64,000 nucleotides of DNA from Mactromeris polynyma (taxonomy: Eukaryota > Mollusca > Bivalvia > Venerida > Mactridae): NCBI GenBank assembly GCA_032209605.1, contig JASFXZ010000013.1:9259901-9323900 (forward strand), in the 5' to 3' direction. Positions 1-11,489 of the stretch are shown piece after piece; position 1 is the stretch's first letter, and the number at the start of each line of letters is the position of its first letter. Both the position numbers and the translations under genes were made by a program. A model generated the notes under the pieces. That model had not been told where the DNA came from. It did no database searches and saw only the letters and a program-made list of their open reading frames with translations.

Positions 1-40
1 TTTCCAGCCTTCTTAAACACATAACCCATGTATGAAAAAT

Positions 41-188
41 ACAGTCGGACCTTGTTTAATCAACGACCTTCTATCCTAATACTCTGTATCATCCGAATAA
101 AAATCAGGTCTTGATGTCTCTTCTTAGGCACTTCGAATTGAAATTGGCGTTTCGAAACCATTGAATTTGAATGAACGACGTCCGATTA
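41..188 (+). mobile_element. MITE family C copy (ACAGTCGGACCT termini)
   Basis: Begins ACAGTCGGACCTTG, contains the family signature of an ACTCTGTATCATCCGAA-like and CGAAACCATT-like core, and ends near GACGTCCGAT. One of roughly eight copies here; about 150-200 bp, no coding capacity. Confidence 0.7.
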
Positions 189-580
189 TAATTAGCACAA
201 TGCTATAATAGTATCTTCTCCACAATCTCAGACATATATATTTCCATATATTGCTTTGACCAATTGACCAGATGGAACTATTTCGTTCATTAATATTCAG
301 GGAATAAGCTTCTAGGCGAAGTGGGCGAGGAAGTCGCCGTCCGTACATTCATTTCGCCAATTTTCGAAAATTTGGTGAAAACAAGTTTCTGGTGCATTTC
401 ATTAAACAATATGAGCCTTTGTGTAATGAAGCGTGACATCCGCAGCACATTTGTTGTATAAACACACCTATTATCGGGTTTTCCCCAATGCTTTTAAACA
501 ATGTTGATCAATATACATCCCCAAAAATTAGAATATGAAAAGTTAAGCTCAGCCTATCGCTGTTATGTAAGTATATAATA
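189..580. other. No recognised feature
   Basis: A+T-rich single-copy-looking sequence. The open frames present are short and have no splice or codon support. Confidence 0.5.
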
Positions 581-660
581 GAGGGCTCAACGCAACAATG
601 TCATAACTCCTAGTCTATATAAAATACATAGGAGTTACAACAGTGTTGCGTTGAGCCCTC
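581..660. mobile_element. 80-bp palindromic MITE (family E)
   Basis: GAGGGCTCAACGCAAC at the left is inverted at the right as GTTGCGTTGAGCCCTC, with inner arms CATAACTCCTA/TAGGAGTTACAA. The whole element folds to a hairpin. A second copy lies at 36834-36897. Confidence 0.8.
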
Positions 661-1632
661 GAATTATATAAAAAAGGGTGTTTGAAGGAACATTGGGTAT
701 TTGGAAAGGTCCATCAATATTCATGAAAAGCAACATGAATTCTCCCCTCTATGATGACCAGGAGTGTTTTGAACACCCTTCTAATTCGGTTGAGGGGATT
801 TTGAAGGCATATCATTATATCAATATATTGGCCCTTTTTAGCAGAAGGGATTTTGACCTGAAGGGGACTTCGAGTGTCACTTGTTCAGAAAACTTTCAGA
901 AACAGCACAGCCAAAACAGACAGGTTCTGCGAATGTAACAAAATATGCATTGCCTTATAAGTAACCCCGTTATTTCGTAAAATATGCGTGAAAAAGAACA
1001 GCATATCCCATGCAACAAATCAGACCAAAATCGGAATTCCAACACAGGAAAAAAAGCGTTACTAGGTTACAAAACATATCATTGATTTTTTCGGGAATAA
1101 ACCAATAGATTGTCCACCAAATACTGATGATACTGAACAAATCCAGTGGTATAATGAAGCCGATGAGATTTCTTTGGAATGACACCGAAATTTGTCATAA
1201 ATCATGAAAGAGGCTCCAATGGGGAATTGATTTTCATTAAACAATCCGACCGAGAAAGATTCTGTCATCATAATGATTATCGGTAGATTTATATTACAAA
1301 TCGTTGAACTTGAAAACGTCACTATTACTGGAAATAAATGTATGTATAATTCTTGAAAAGTCTTCAAATGGAAAAAGAATGTGCAATCCTTATAAATATT
1401 TCCTTATTCGTTTAATTCAATAAATCACAACTAAGCCTCCAAAAACGTCTTCAGACAAAGTGTTAAGTTTGTGATGTCAAAACTTTGGTTGGGAAATACT
1501 TGACATCATAACCAAAGTCTCTAATACAGGTTTTGCCGCGCTCAATTCCCCCCCCCTTTCACCCGACAAAGAGATTCAGCTACCAGACATGTTTTACTAG
1601 ATATATTTAGCATACTGTCAAATATCTGGCAA
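661..1632. other. No recognised gene
   Basis: Open frames exist on both strands at 678-938 and 970-1367 but none shows a known domain or consistent splice sites. A C8 run is at about 1548-1556. Confidence 0.5.
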
Positions 1633-1799
1633 TAAGTCGGTAATTGTTTATGACAAGATTAATTAATCAACCTTTTAATGTTGATCCCTTAATATTTACA
1701 ATTCAAACTCCCTAAAGCAGCCCCTCTTGAAAAAACCTCTCTTCAACAACCTCTCCAAACTACAACAATTTCCCCTGTGGTAAGAATTTACTAAAAATT

Positions 1800-2862
1800 C
1801 AACCTCTCTAAAGCAACAACCTCTCTAAAGCAACAACCTCTCTAAAGCAACAACCTCTCTAAAGCAACAACCTCTCTAAAGCAACAACCTCTCTAAAGCA
1901 ACAACCTCTCTAAAGCAACAACCTCTCTAAAGCAACAACCTCTCTAAAGCAACAACCTCTCTAAAGCAACAACCTCTATAAAGCAACAACCTCTCTAAAG
2001 CAACAACAACCTCTCTAAAGCAACAACCTCTATAAAGCAACAACCTCTATAAAGCAACAACCTCTATAAAGCAACAACCTCTCTAAAGCAACAACCTCTC
2101 TAAAGCAACAACCTCTCTAAAGCAACAACCTCTATAAAGCAACAACCTCTCTAAAGCAACAACCTCTCTAAAGCAACAACCTCTCTAAAGCAACAACCTC
2201 TATAAAGCAACAACCTCTATAAAGCAACAACCTCTCTAAAGCAACAACCTCTCTAAAGCAACAACCTCTATAAAGCAACAACCTCTATAAAGCAACAACC
2301 TCTCTAAAGCAACAACCTCTCTAAAGCAACAACCTCTCTAAAGCAACAACCTCTCTAAAGCAACAACCTCTCTAAAGCAACAACAACCTCTATAAAGCAA
2401 CGACTTCTCTAAAGCAACAACCTCTCTAAAGCAACAACCTCTATAAAGCAACAACCTCTCTAAAGCAACAACCTCTATAAAGCAACAACCTCTCTAAAGC
2501 AACAACCTCTCTAAAGCAACAACCTCTCTAAAGCAACAACAACCTCTATAAAGCAACAACCTCTCTAAAGCAACAACCTCTCTAAAGCAACAACAACCTC
2601 TATAAAGCAACGACTTCTCTAAAGCAACAACAACCTCTATAAAGCAACAACCTCTCTAAAGCAACAACAACCTCTATAAAGCAACGACTTCTCTAAAGCA
2701 ACAACCTCTCTAAAGCAACAACCTCTCTAAAGCAACAACCTCTCTCAAGCAACAACAACCTCTCTAAAGCAACAACAGCCTCTCTAAAGCAACAAACTCT
2801 CTAAAGCAACAACCTCCTCTCTAAAGCAACAACAACCTCTCTAAAGCAACAACCTCTCAACA
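1800..2862 (+). repeat. 17-bp satellite, unit AACCTCTCTAAAGCAAC
   Basis: About 60 near-identical units. Two recurrent variants are CTCTCTAAAG and CTCTATAAAG; occasional CAA insertions lengthen a unit to 20 bp. It forms the left arm of the foldback element. Confidence 0.95.
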
Positions 2863-3560
2863 ACGGCCAAACAATCCATCACTCAAAGGGTGTTGCTTTG
2901 GGGAGGTTGTACTAAATTCAATTAATTTTTGCAACGATTAAATGATTTTAATGGATTAAGTACCTTCGCTAATGGCTCCTTCGCCATTATTTCGCTCGTT
3001 TCAAACCTACATAATTGAGTCAGTACAGCAAATCCTCAATAATACCACCACCCTTGGACCCTTGAAAAATGGTCTTAATATTGAGATGGTCTTAAAATTG
3101 AGGTTGAATAAAGAGTGGAACAGTTAAAATGGACTTGAAAAGTGTGGTCTTATTATGGGGGTGGGGTTATAAAACATTTCTTGCAATAAAACGCTTTCAA
3201 GGCTTTCGTGAAATAAAACTGAAGTAAACAGTGTGACCAAATTATCCCCCATATTAAATATCTACTCTGATTTATCAACAAGTCACAATATCTGTATCTA
3301 TTTACAGCAAAATTAAACTGCATAGTCTCAGATATCGAAATTTTACCCTAGTAACTAAACAGCAATCATTGAAATTCACCTCAGGTATCAATAGCTTTGG
3401 AAAAAATATACTCAGGTGTTCCTCTAAGTACTGAATCTCAAGGGTCAATTTGATAACTTTGTACCAGATGTTACTATTTGTAGTCAAAATCCCTATGATT
3501 CAGAAAAAATTGACCCTTCTGCCAAAATCCTTAGGGTCAAAATGTGGCTTTTTGGAAATT

Positions 3561-3729
3561 GTTTTAGAGAGGTTGTTGCTTTAGAGAGGTTGTTGTTTTA
3601 GAGAGGTTGTTGCTTTAGAGAGGTTGTTGCTTTAGAGAGGTTGTTGCTTTAGAGAGGCTGTTGTTTTAGAGAGGTTGTTGCTTTAGAGAGGTTGTTGTTT
3701 TAGAGAGGTTGTTGTTTGGAGAGGTTGTT
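3561..3729 (-). repeat. 17-bp satellite, inverted arm
   Basis: About ten units of GAGAGGTTGTTGCTTTA, the reverse complement of the left-arm unit. Several carry GTTTTA instead of GCTTTA. Confidence 0.92.
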
Positions 3730-3841
3730 GAAGAGAGGTTTTTTCAAGAGGGACTGCTTTAGGGAGGTTGAATTGTAAATATTACGGGATCAACATTAAA
3801 AGGTTGATTAATTAATCTTGTCATAAACAATTAAAGACTTA

Positions 3842-4159
3842 CACTATGAACCTTGTTTAAATCAAGTTGCCGCCATTAATTATTTTTTTAGTAAATGAGC
3901 ACCCGTTTTTTTGAATGAATAAACCATAGTTTACCCCACACAGATACTGGGAGCTATAAACAACAGCATAAATTTGAAACTGTTTTGATTTGAGCCATAT
4001 GTTATGTGTTATACTTCAGATGTACTTGCCAAAGTTCTGCCAACATGATAAAATATATAACTTTTATCTTCCAGAAAACTTTCTCAGAACAATTAACAGC
4101 CTGTTTGATTGAAATCTTTAAACAACTAGCGAATAATAATGACAAGACAAAATTCAACA
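3842..4159. other. No recognised feature
   Basis: A+T-rich, no open frame or repeat that I can name. Confidence 0.5.
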
Positions 4160-4565
4160 CAGAATGACTTCGAGACCTCTCATGAGTTATCTCCCCTTTT
4201 ATATTCCTTCTCGAGTACTATATATACATATACTATAGAAGGGGAGAGAACTCTTGACTATTTCAATGACTGCAAGATGTCTCAGGAGTTATCTCCCCTT
4301 TAATTTCCTTCCAGTATACTACATATATATATCTATACCTATTCTATAGAAAGGGAAAGAACTCTTGACAAGCTCAATGACTGCCAGATTTCACAGAGTT
4401 TTCTCCCCTTTTATATTCCTTCTAGAATACTACATATATACATATATTATAGAAGGGGAGAGAACTCTTGACAATCTCAATGACTGAGTTACCTCCCCTT
4501 TTATATTCCTTCTATAGTATTATGAACATATACTATAGAAGGGGAGAGACCTCTTGACAATCTCC
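4160..4565. repeat. Family G inverted-repeat element in four tandem copies
   Basis: Each unit of about 110 bp has GAGTTATCTCCCCTTTTATA facing ATAGAAGGGGAGAGAACTC around an ATATATACATATA loop. Family G recurs through the VPS41 introns. Confidence 0.8.
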
Positions 4566-4869
4566 TGTGCTCAACATGAAGTATAAATGCTGAGGTAATA
4601 TCAACCAATCTTTAATCACATGACATAATTTTAAATAATTGCAAAGTGAGAGTTACAAAGAGCGATCAATATGGGAAATATTGCATTTTATATTGGATCA
4701 CAAATCTCATTGACAGTAAAACAATTAATTTCATACAAAGGATATATATCATGAGTTGTTGCAGGATGCAGGCTTCAATATTAAACTTGATGTGACCATA
4801 AAACATGGGATGCCCCTGCTATGGGCATTTCAGTAGAATGCAACTATTCAGATTGTAAAAGCCATATAA

Positions 4870-5210
4870 TTTTGAAGCATTTTCAATTGAATCCATCCAC
4901 CATTCGAAAAAGGGCTATAACTCCTTTAAAAAGGGCTGGAATATAACAGAAATCAACATTGACCTGTATTTTATTATCCAATGCTTCCATTGCCCAATTT
5001 GACTTGACTCCATCAATCCTTTCAGGAGTTATTGACCAGAAACCATTTTTTAGGTTGAAAAAGGGCAATAACTCCTAAAAAAATTAGTGGATTCAAAGTG
5101 ACCAAAATTAACCTTGACCTGTATTTTATTATCCTATGCTTAATGCGCTCAATTAATTTGAATCCTTTATTGATCAGAAACCATTTTTCTCACTGATGGA
5201 CAGGGGTAAT
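4870..5210. repeat. Dispersed repeat, two partial copies
   Basis: Contains AAAGGGC(T/A)ATAACTCCT twice, about 155 bp apart, related to the repeat blocks at 44.5-45.2 kb and 52.9-53.2 kb. Confidence 0.55.
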
Positions 5211-5759
5211 ACTAAAATACCAACTCGTTTGAAATCTACAAAATTGAGTGTATCAGACAAACATGGCAAATATGGGACTTGAATCGTCACATCCTTCATT
5301 TCGTAGTTTTTTTCCCAGAAACGACAGCAAACACTCAAGTGACAATTAACGTTCATCAGCGCAAATTTCTCGAAGACAAAATTAGTTTTTATACGAGAAA
5401 GAATTGGTAACGAGTGTCACGAATACTAATGTAAGAGGACAGATCAATATCCAAAATAACGCACAAACAACAATGTGTCATTAGTTCTAATTCTGTGTTG
5501 TATATATCTTGCCATCGTTCTAAACAGAGATTGTGGGGAGAATTTTGTTTGTAGAATTTCTTAATTATTTATAAACTAGGAAGATGGGAGATGATGTTTA
5601 TTGACAAACATTTTCAATGTTGTACGATTTAAGGAAGGTAGGGAAAAACTGTACGGAATGAACCGATATATTTTGTGAGATTCAAAGATTGCCTTTATTG
5701 ATAAAAACAAATTACTTTTGTATCATGAAACAAACGGTTTGACTGCATATCACAGTATT

Positions 5760-5951
5760 ACAGTCCAACCTGTGTTAAAGACCACCTGCGAACAAAGACC
5801 ACTATTGCAAAACCTGTCTGCAAAGACCACCAATTTTATCTCCCATCAGACCATTTTCAATGATATTTAATCTGTTAATAGAGACCACCTGTAAACAAAG
5901 ACCACATTTTGCTGTTCCCATGGGTGGTCTTTACAGACAGGTTTGACTGTA
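5760..5951. mobile_element. MITE family B (ACAGTC-AACCTGTGTTAAAG)
   Basis: About 190 bp. The left end CCAACCTGTGTTAAAGACCA and the right end GGTCTTTACAGACAGGTTTG are imperfect inverse. Internal 17-18-bp modules of the form ACCTG-n-AAAGACC are repeated. Confidence 0.85.
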
Positions 5952-6006
5952 CCAATATAATATAACATGACACTTAACACCCCTGCTTTTCATACCACCA
6001 TATTAC

Positions 6007-6185
6007 TCCAGGGTTTGACCCTTTTACGTCTGGAATATCCACAAAGTCACAATTTTGACATCACGGATTCTGGGCGAAGGGTATTTTTTTCTCTAAATTA
6101 TAGTTAAATTCAACTACGAAATGGTAAATTCAGTCAAAAATTATTAAAATGACCCTTAAGATTCAGCCCCTAGTGGAACCCCTAT
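6007..6185. mobile_element. CAGGGG-family MITE fragment
   Basis: Carries the family order: GACCCTTTTACGTCTGGAAT, a GGATTCTGG-AAGGGT core, GGTAAATTCAGTCAAAAATT and CAGCCCCTAGTGGAACCCCT. Ends are eroded. Confidence 0.7.
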
Positions 6186-6370
6186 TACACATTAATGAGA
6201 AGGGAGTCACAGCAGCAGGCCTTAATTATCTCCGAGAAAGAAAGAAATGGGCAGGGAATATGAAATTAAAAATTCCTCTCCTCCCCCATTTCAAGAAAAC
6301 TATTAATGGTTGTCAATCTAGCTATTAATTTTTTTTTTTTTTTTTTAAATATCTGTATGGAAAGATATTT

Positions 6371-6554
6371 ACTTCCATGAAAATTTGACAAAAATGTCGA
6401 TTTTCCTCCACATGTAGAGAAGTTGCCGGCTCCTTGTGGAAGGGTAAGTTAGTACTGGTTAGATTTCAGTCCAGGAAAAACTGGTTAGGTGAACCGGCCG
6501 CCGTATATAACTGAAATATCGTTGAGAAACGGCGTTAAACCCGATGAAACAAAC
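6371..6554 (+). mobile_element. 5'-truncated SINE with 10-bp target duplication
   Basis: Body and tail of the tRNA-headed SINE (CTTCCATGAAAATTTGAC through GGCGTTAAACCCGATGAAAC) without the tRNA-like head. It is flanked by AAAGATATTT at 6361-6370 and 6555-6564, so it was truncated at insertion. Confidence 0.9.
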
Positions 6555-6596
6555 AAAGATATTTTAAAACACAGAAAATAGGGTAATTGTTTTATA

Positions 6597-7088
6597 CAGT
6601 CGAACCTTGTTCATTCGAATTCATCAGGTCCGAAATTTTATTTTGTATAATACATGGTTTCCCATAGCCCATTTCAATTCGACTTGTGTAAGAATTTAGA
6701 TGTTGTATTTGCATTTATTTATCGTCGCCACCGGTTTCCCACATGGGCAATGCCTCCGGAAGAATGTTAGTCATATTAGATTTGTTGGAGGATAGTGCAT
6801 GATACAGAAGATGCCCCAGTTCCAGAAGCACCCCTGGTTCTTTTACGTGCCCGATGTAAAGCATCATACACAGGACATCGGTTTTTAAAGTCTCGTCCGA
6901 AAGACTGCTAGTACGGTCAGTGATGGAGCGGGGAATCGAACCTGCGATCCCAGGATTACAAGTCCAAGCGCGTTACCGCTGGACTACAGATCTGCTACAG
7001 AGTTTAGATACATTGGGACCTGATATTTATATCGGACGATACTGTGTATTTGGATAAAAGGTTGTCGTATGAGCCATGTCCGACTGTA
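6597..7088. mobile_element. MITE family C split by a nested SINE
   Basis: Left half 6599-6701 starts ACAGTCGAACCTTG; right half 7013-7088 ends near ATGTCCGACTGT. The 310-bp insert between them is flanked by TTTAGAT on both sides (6695-6701, 7013-7019). Confidence 0.85.
6702..7012 (-). mobile_element. SINE with tRNA-like head, inserted in a MITE
   Basis: The - strand head near 6925-7005 reads GTAGTCCAGCGGTAACGCG then CTTGGACTTGTAATCCTGG and GGTTCGATTCCCC, i.e. A and B boxes with a TGT anticodon-like loop. The body differs from the other SINE family. Confidence 0.75.
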
Positions 7089-7504
7089 AGTTTCAAAATA
7101 CAGAAAATAGGGCAATTGTTTTATAATAAAGTAACTCAGTCCCTTCGAAAGAGTATACATTTACAAATGTGCAAGCTCGCTTGAATTATTAATTTCCAAT
7201 TATGTAAGTACCGACCATTCGTACATGTATCTAGTTTCTTCCCCATGCATAAGTAAATTTTAATTCTTCTCATTCTACAACAGAACGTTTCAAACACGGT
7301 AATCAATTCACAAATTGACGAGAGACTGAGAAAATTTGCCAAATATAGCATGGGACTGTTTAGGAGTAGTGTAACTAAACCCATTGGGTGATAGTTTAGA
7401 GAATTGAAAATGCTGAAAATTTTAGCAAGGGTTCTACAAAGTGTTAAATTTCAAGGGTCATTTTTTGACCAAAATACCAACAAATAGAGAACAATGATCT
7501 TTTA

Positions 7505-7690
7505 CTCCAGTTTTGCCAATCAAAATGGCCCCTGATGAAAATGGCCCCTGATGAAAATGGCCCCTGATTAAAATGGCCCCTGATGAAAATGGCCCCTGAT
7601 TAAAATGGCCCCTGATCAAAATGGCCCCAGATGAAAATGGTTCCTGATGAAAATGGCCCCTGATCAAAAAGGCCCCTGATTAAGAACAAG
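7505..7690. repeat. 16-bp minisatellite AAAATGGCCCCTGATG
   Basis: About eleven units, with GA/TA/CA variation at the junction between units. Confidence 0.93.
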
Positions 7691-7747
7691 GGAGGCAAAT
7701 ATTTTAGATGTGGGAACTATATATTATATTCTGAAAATTTATTAATG

Positions 7748-7845
7748 AACCAAAAGGGGATCAAACCCACGACCCCATTGCCATCAGCGCCTAGCACTGA
7801 AGTAACTGCGACCATACCCATAACGCCACCAAGGCAACCCCAAAA
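7748..7845 (-). mobile_element. tRNA-like SINE head, second family
   Basis: On the - strand the segment contains GGTATGGTCGCAGTTACTTC and GGGTCGTGGGTTTGATCCCC, a degenerate internal promoter. It is too diverged for a functional tRNA. Confidence 0.5.
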
Positions 7846-8308
7846 GAAGTTTGTTCAAATGACGCTTATATGGTCGTCGTTACTTCAGTACACAGGATAT
7901 AGGGTGAGTGTAACGTCTTGTGATAACTTTCAGCTACTTAAAAGTAGCCATAAATTATCTATTATATCTTTTCCTCATTAACATATGAATTTGATACTTG
8001 TTCATTACGAATTTTAGTCTCTCATAAATGAAAAAATCATCCATACAGATTGTTTTATCTTGCACATTAATATCCACATGTTCGTTATCAAAAACTCAAA
8101 TATGTTGTTCATTAAATATATAACTCGCTCATAAGTGACTACATCAAAGCTATCAGATCTAACGGGTATGTATCAACGTAATGAGTATATACATGTAAAT
8201 AACTAGCTTAAACATACAGGTGTGGCCCCTAAGTGAACCCTTGTTATATCATTCTAAGTATCAAAGTACATTATATCAGCATTAACGATCTATCTTGAAC
8301 ATATAATT

Positions 8309-8618
8309 ACAGTAAAACCTCAAATCCATTTTCCCTATTTTGCTCTTTATTCAACCTCAATATTAAGACCACCTCAATAATAAGACCACCTCGAAATTAA
8401 AACCTCAATTTTCAAATCCATTTTCCCTATTTTGCACTTTATTCATCCTCAATTTTAAGACCACCTCAATAATAAGACCACCTCGAAATTAAGAACACAA
8501 TTTTCAAGTCCATTTTCCCTATTTTGCTTTTTATTCAACCTCAATAGTAAAACCACCTCAATAATAAGACCAGTTTCAAAGGTCCCAAGGGTGGTCATAT
8601 TATTGAAGTTTTACTGTA
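8309..8618. mobile_element. MITE family A (ACAGTAAAACCTC), internally triplicated
   Basis: TIRs ACAGTAAAACCTC and GAAGTTTTACTGT. Between them a block of about 85 bp (TCCATTTTCCCTATTTTGC plus CCTCAATAATAAGACCACC) occurs three times. Confidence 0.88.
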
Positions 8619-8620
8619 TT

Positions 8621-8812
8621 ACAGTCAAACCTGTGTTAAAGACCACCTGCGAACAAAGACCACTATTGCAAAACCTGTCTGCAAAGACCACCAATTTTAT
8701 CTCCCATCAGACCATTTTCAATGATATTTAATATGTTAATAAAGACCACCTGTAAACAAAGACCACATGTTGCTGTTCCCATGGGTGGTCTTTACAGACA
8801 GGTTTGACTGTA
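8621..8812. mobile_element. MITE family B, directly abutting family A
   Basis: Starts ACAGTCAAACCTGTG two bases after the family A element ends, and ends CAGGTTTGACTGTA. Nearly identical to the copies at 5760 and 44273. Confidence 0.9.
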
Positions 8813-8841
8813 TACTTAAGAAGAGTTACATTAATCTAACT

Positions 8842-8932
8842 TATAGGTAATTTGGCTATAAAATGGTAAAATTCAGTCAAAAATTATCAAAATGACCCTT
8901 GAGATTCGACAGCTCCTAACGGAACCCCTGTA
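8842..8932. mobile_element. CAGGGG-family fragment (right end)
   Basis: TATAGGTAATTTGGCTATAA then AATGACCCTTGAGATTC and GGAACCCCTG. Confidence 0.65.
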
Positions 8933-9075
8933 AATACTGAACCAGCTAACAAAATGCCTGAGCACTTTGGATATATGAATTCAAGAAATATAAATACTGT
9001 TTGTTAATTTCTTACAATATTAGACACACATTTTATTACCAGGAAACTTATTCAAATTACCCTCTTTTATTATTC

Positions 9076-9261
9076 CAGGGGTTCCATTTGACCCAGGAGT
9101 TGACCCCTGGCATTTCCAAATAGCCACATAATGTGACACTAAGGATTCTGACTTAAGGGCCAATTTTGCTCCAAATTATAGGTATTTTGGCTATAAAATA
9201 GTAAAATCCATTTAAAAATTATCAAAATGACCCCCGAGATTCAGCACCTAGTGGAACCCCT
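9076..9261. mobile_element. CAGGGG-family MITE, complete, with TATTC target duplication
   Basis: CAGGGGTTCCATTTGACCC at the left and CACCTAGTGGAACCCCTG at the right. TATTC flanks both ends. 186 bp and representative of the family. Confidence 0.85.
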
Positions 9262-10544
9262 GTATTCTGGGACCAATTGGAAAGTCTAGCATAAAATGTT
9301 CCATGATGGAATCAAGTGCAGACCTATTCCAAAAAGTTCAGGACTTCAGTTTTCCAATCAATACAAAACAATTCCCAGATACAACTAAATATTAGCTTTG
9401 TTCATTCATAGAAATTACAACCCGTCAAAAAAGACCAAAATAGCTGACAAATATTTGAAATATTTCCAAAATTCCCAAGAAGGCTATTATTCCATATTTG
9501 AAGAAATTTGCGCATGATTTTGAAATTGGAATCTCGAATTTGTCTTAAATGGATTGCACACTCCTCCATCTCAATTATGGAAGAGGGAAAATTAGGTCAT
9601 TTAATTAAAGAAATCTCGTTTTGTACTAATTAGTTCCCACATTTAGAACAAATTTGTCGGAATGAAAACAGTAATACATGACATTGTATATTGTTTGAGG
9701 AATATGCCTTGCGTAGGAGGATATTTCCTGAAAAAAGATACTTTCACTCAAAATAATTCTCAGAGAGAAAATGTAATATTAAAGTACCATATCTTGCTAA
9801 CCGGGAGAATTTATACTGATTATGTACTGTCTTGAAGGTTTTTAAAAATCGCCTTAAAACTAAGTCCCATACCTTGCTTCTTGATCATACACCATGTCGA
9901 TCGCCGACTTCTTCTCGAGACAATTTCAAACACGAAGTCAGCCATTATATCTCCCGTACAAAAGACACAGAACTGTATTCCCCTTTTCAGACATTAATTA
10001 CATCCACAGAAGAAAATGCTCGAGGGAATTTAAATCAATAGACTGAACATTATTATCAAGCATTATTTATTTCTAAAACAATCTTCAAAAAAAACACCCC
10101 AAAATCAATCAGCACATAATATATTCCCGTCGATCGAAAATACGCAAATGTTAAAATGTCCCATGATTTTCTCGCCAAATAACCTTCATAATGCATGCTA
10201 AATATTTAAGTATATTTCTGGTTTGAAAATGTAAGGTATGGGGAATACTAATGTATTCCTAGTATATGTACTTAGTGATCATGTACATAATTTAGCAACC
10301 CGGATTCTCTTCACCACTCAGATAGTCATGACGGATCATAACATTAACATAGATATAATAATGAGCCTTTACTATTACAATATTTACCTGAGATACAGGC
10401 ATTTCTAGCTTGAAATTTACCGGGAAAAGAATGGCGGACAACATTTATCTGACGGAATGGGGAATATTTTAGTGAAAATAGAAGAAAATATCTGGATTTA
10501 AATCGGTGAAATGAATTTGTAACATCGAATAAGGGTACACAAAC
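9262..10544. other. No recognised feature
   Basis: A+T-rich sequence without a recognisable repeat or convincing exon. A + strand frame at 9832-10041 is open but unsupported. Confidence 0.45.
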
Positions 10545-10643
10545 CTGTTTGATGATCGCAGACTGTGCCAGTTTAGCAACATCTGGTTTGGTCTCGCCAT
10601 TTAAGGCTTCTGTCACCGTTCCATCATTTGAATCAGCATCCAT
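10545..10643 (-). CDS. Candidate exon, MDADSNDG- protein, unknown family
   Basis: 33 codons from an ATG in good context (AAT ATG G) to CAG and a GTTTGT donor. The product begins MDADSNDGTVTEALNGETKP and ends AQSAIIKQ, a composition typical of a soluble tail. The same frame stays open upstream for 15 more codons to a possible acceptor (GATCAG), whose phase would match the two exon candidates further right. It could therefore be either a first coding exon or an internal exon. Downstream exons to the left were not found. Confidence 0.4.
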
Positions 10644-11095
10644 ATTTTCAAACGAACCACTTAATTTTCCACCATTTATAATGTATCGTTTCTCTGATCT
10701 TGAAGCGATATTTCGTCAGTCCTGGAAAAAACAGTACACAGATAATCCAACGCACATGATAACTAACAAAATAACGAGGATTCAATTCTAGCAAATATTC
10801 CATGACAAAATATTGGAGTTTCACAACATATTCCATTTTAATGATTGCTAATGAATTCACATTGTTCATGGAAGCTCTCTCATTAAATACATTAATTAAT
10901 AATTCGAATGACAAAATTTTGAATAATAAATTAATAAATATAGAAACTTAACCAAGCAATGTCACTTGAGTTAATTATGATAATATAACTGACTTGTATG
11001 GTAATGTTTCATACATCCATCCCCATAATATGATGGAAAAACGAAAGATGTTATTACGGGCCGTATAGAGAACGTTCAATAAATGTGAATTGATT

Positions 11096-11230
11096 ATGCT
11101 AGGCTGGTTGTTAAGATCGGGAGAACAGGTCATACAAATAGATGACAGTCCACAGTGGAACAAAAATCTTTATGCGTACAAAGATGCAGCATTTTTCTCG
11201 ATGCTCCGGGATTTAATGACAGGGTTATGA
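11096..11230 (+). other. Short unassigned ORF
   Basis: 44 codons beginning MLGWLLRSGEQVIQIDDSPQ and continuing WNKNLYAYKDAAFFSMLRDL, with protein-like composition but no convincing splice sites and no family I recognise. May be a gene relic or chance. Confidence 0.15.
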
Positions 11231-11489
11231 GTGACTTGAGCTTCGAAACCTACAAGTCGCTGATAATTAAGTATCGTCATAATGCTGACCTTCCACAAGG
11301 TCAAATGATTAAAGGGAGGGAAAATACCATTATAATAATAACTTACATTATGTTGACAATATTAGCGAGTGGGTTTGAACGAAATTAGCATTTATAAGCA
11401 TAAATACATGGCTGCAGCTTGGTTATATGTACAATGCTATGTTATACTATTACATATAATTTTGTACTAGTATTTGGAATCAACATAAG

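Larger units (their letters stand above)
1633..3841. mobile_element. 2.2-kb foldback element with satellite-filled inverted arms
   Basis: The outer left arm (TTTATGACAAGATTAATTAA and following) is the inverse of the right arm (TTAATTAATCTTGTCATAAA). Inside both arms lie inverse tracts of the same 17-bp unit: about 60 copies at 1800-2862 and about 10 at 3561-3729. The centre holds a decayed family A MITE (3020-3170) and a CAGGGG-family fragment (about 3397-3556). There is no transposase ORF, so it is non-autonomous. Confidence 0.75.

Noticed and set aside
678..1367. Open frames on both strands at the left end
   Set aside because: No domain, no splice support, mutual overlap on opposite strands.
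1800..2862. CRISPR-like regular repeats
   Set aside because: Units are contiguous with no unique spacers, inverted in a second arm and in a eukaryotic genome.
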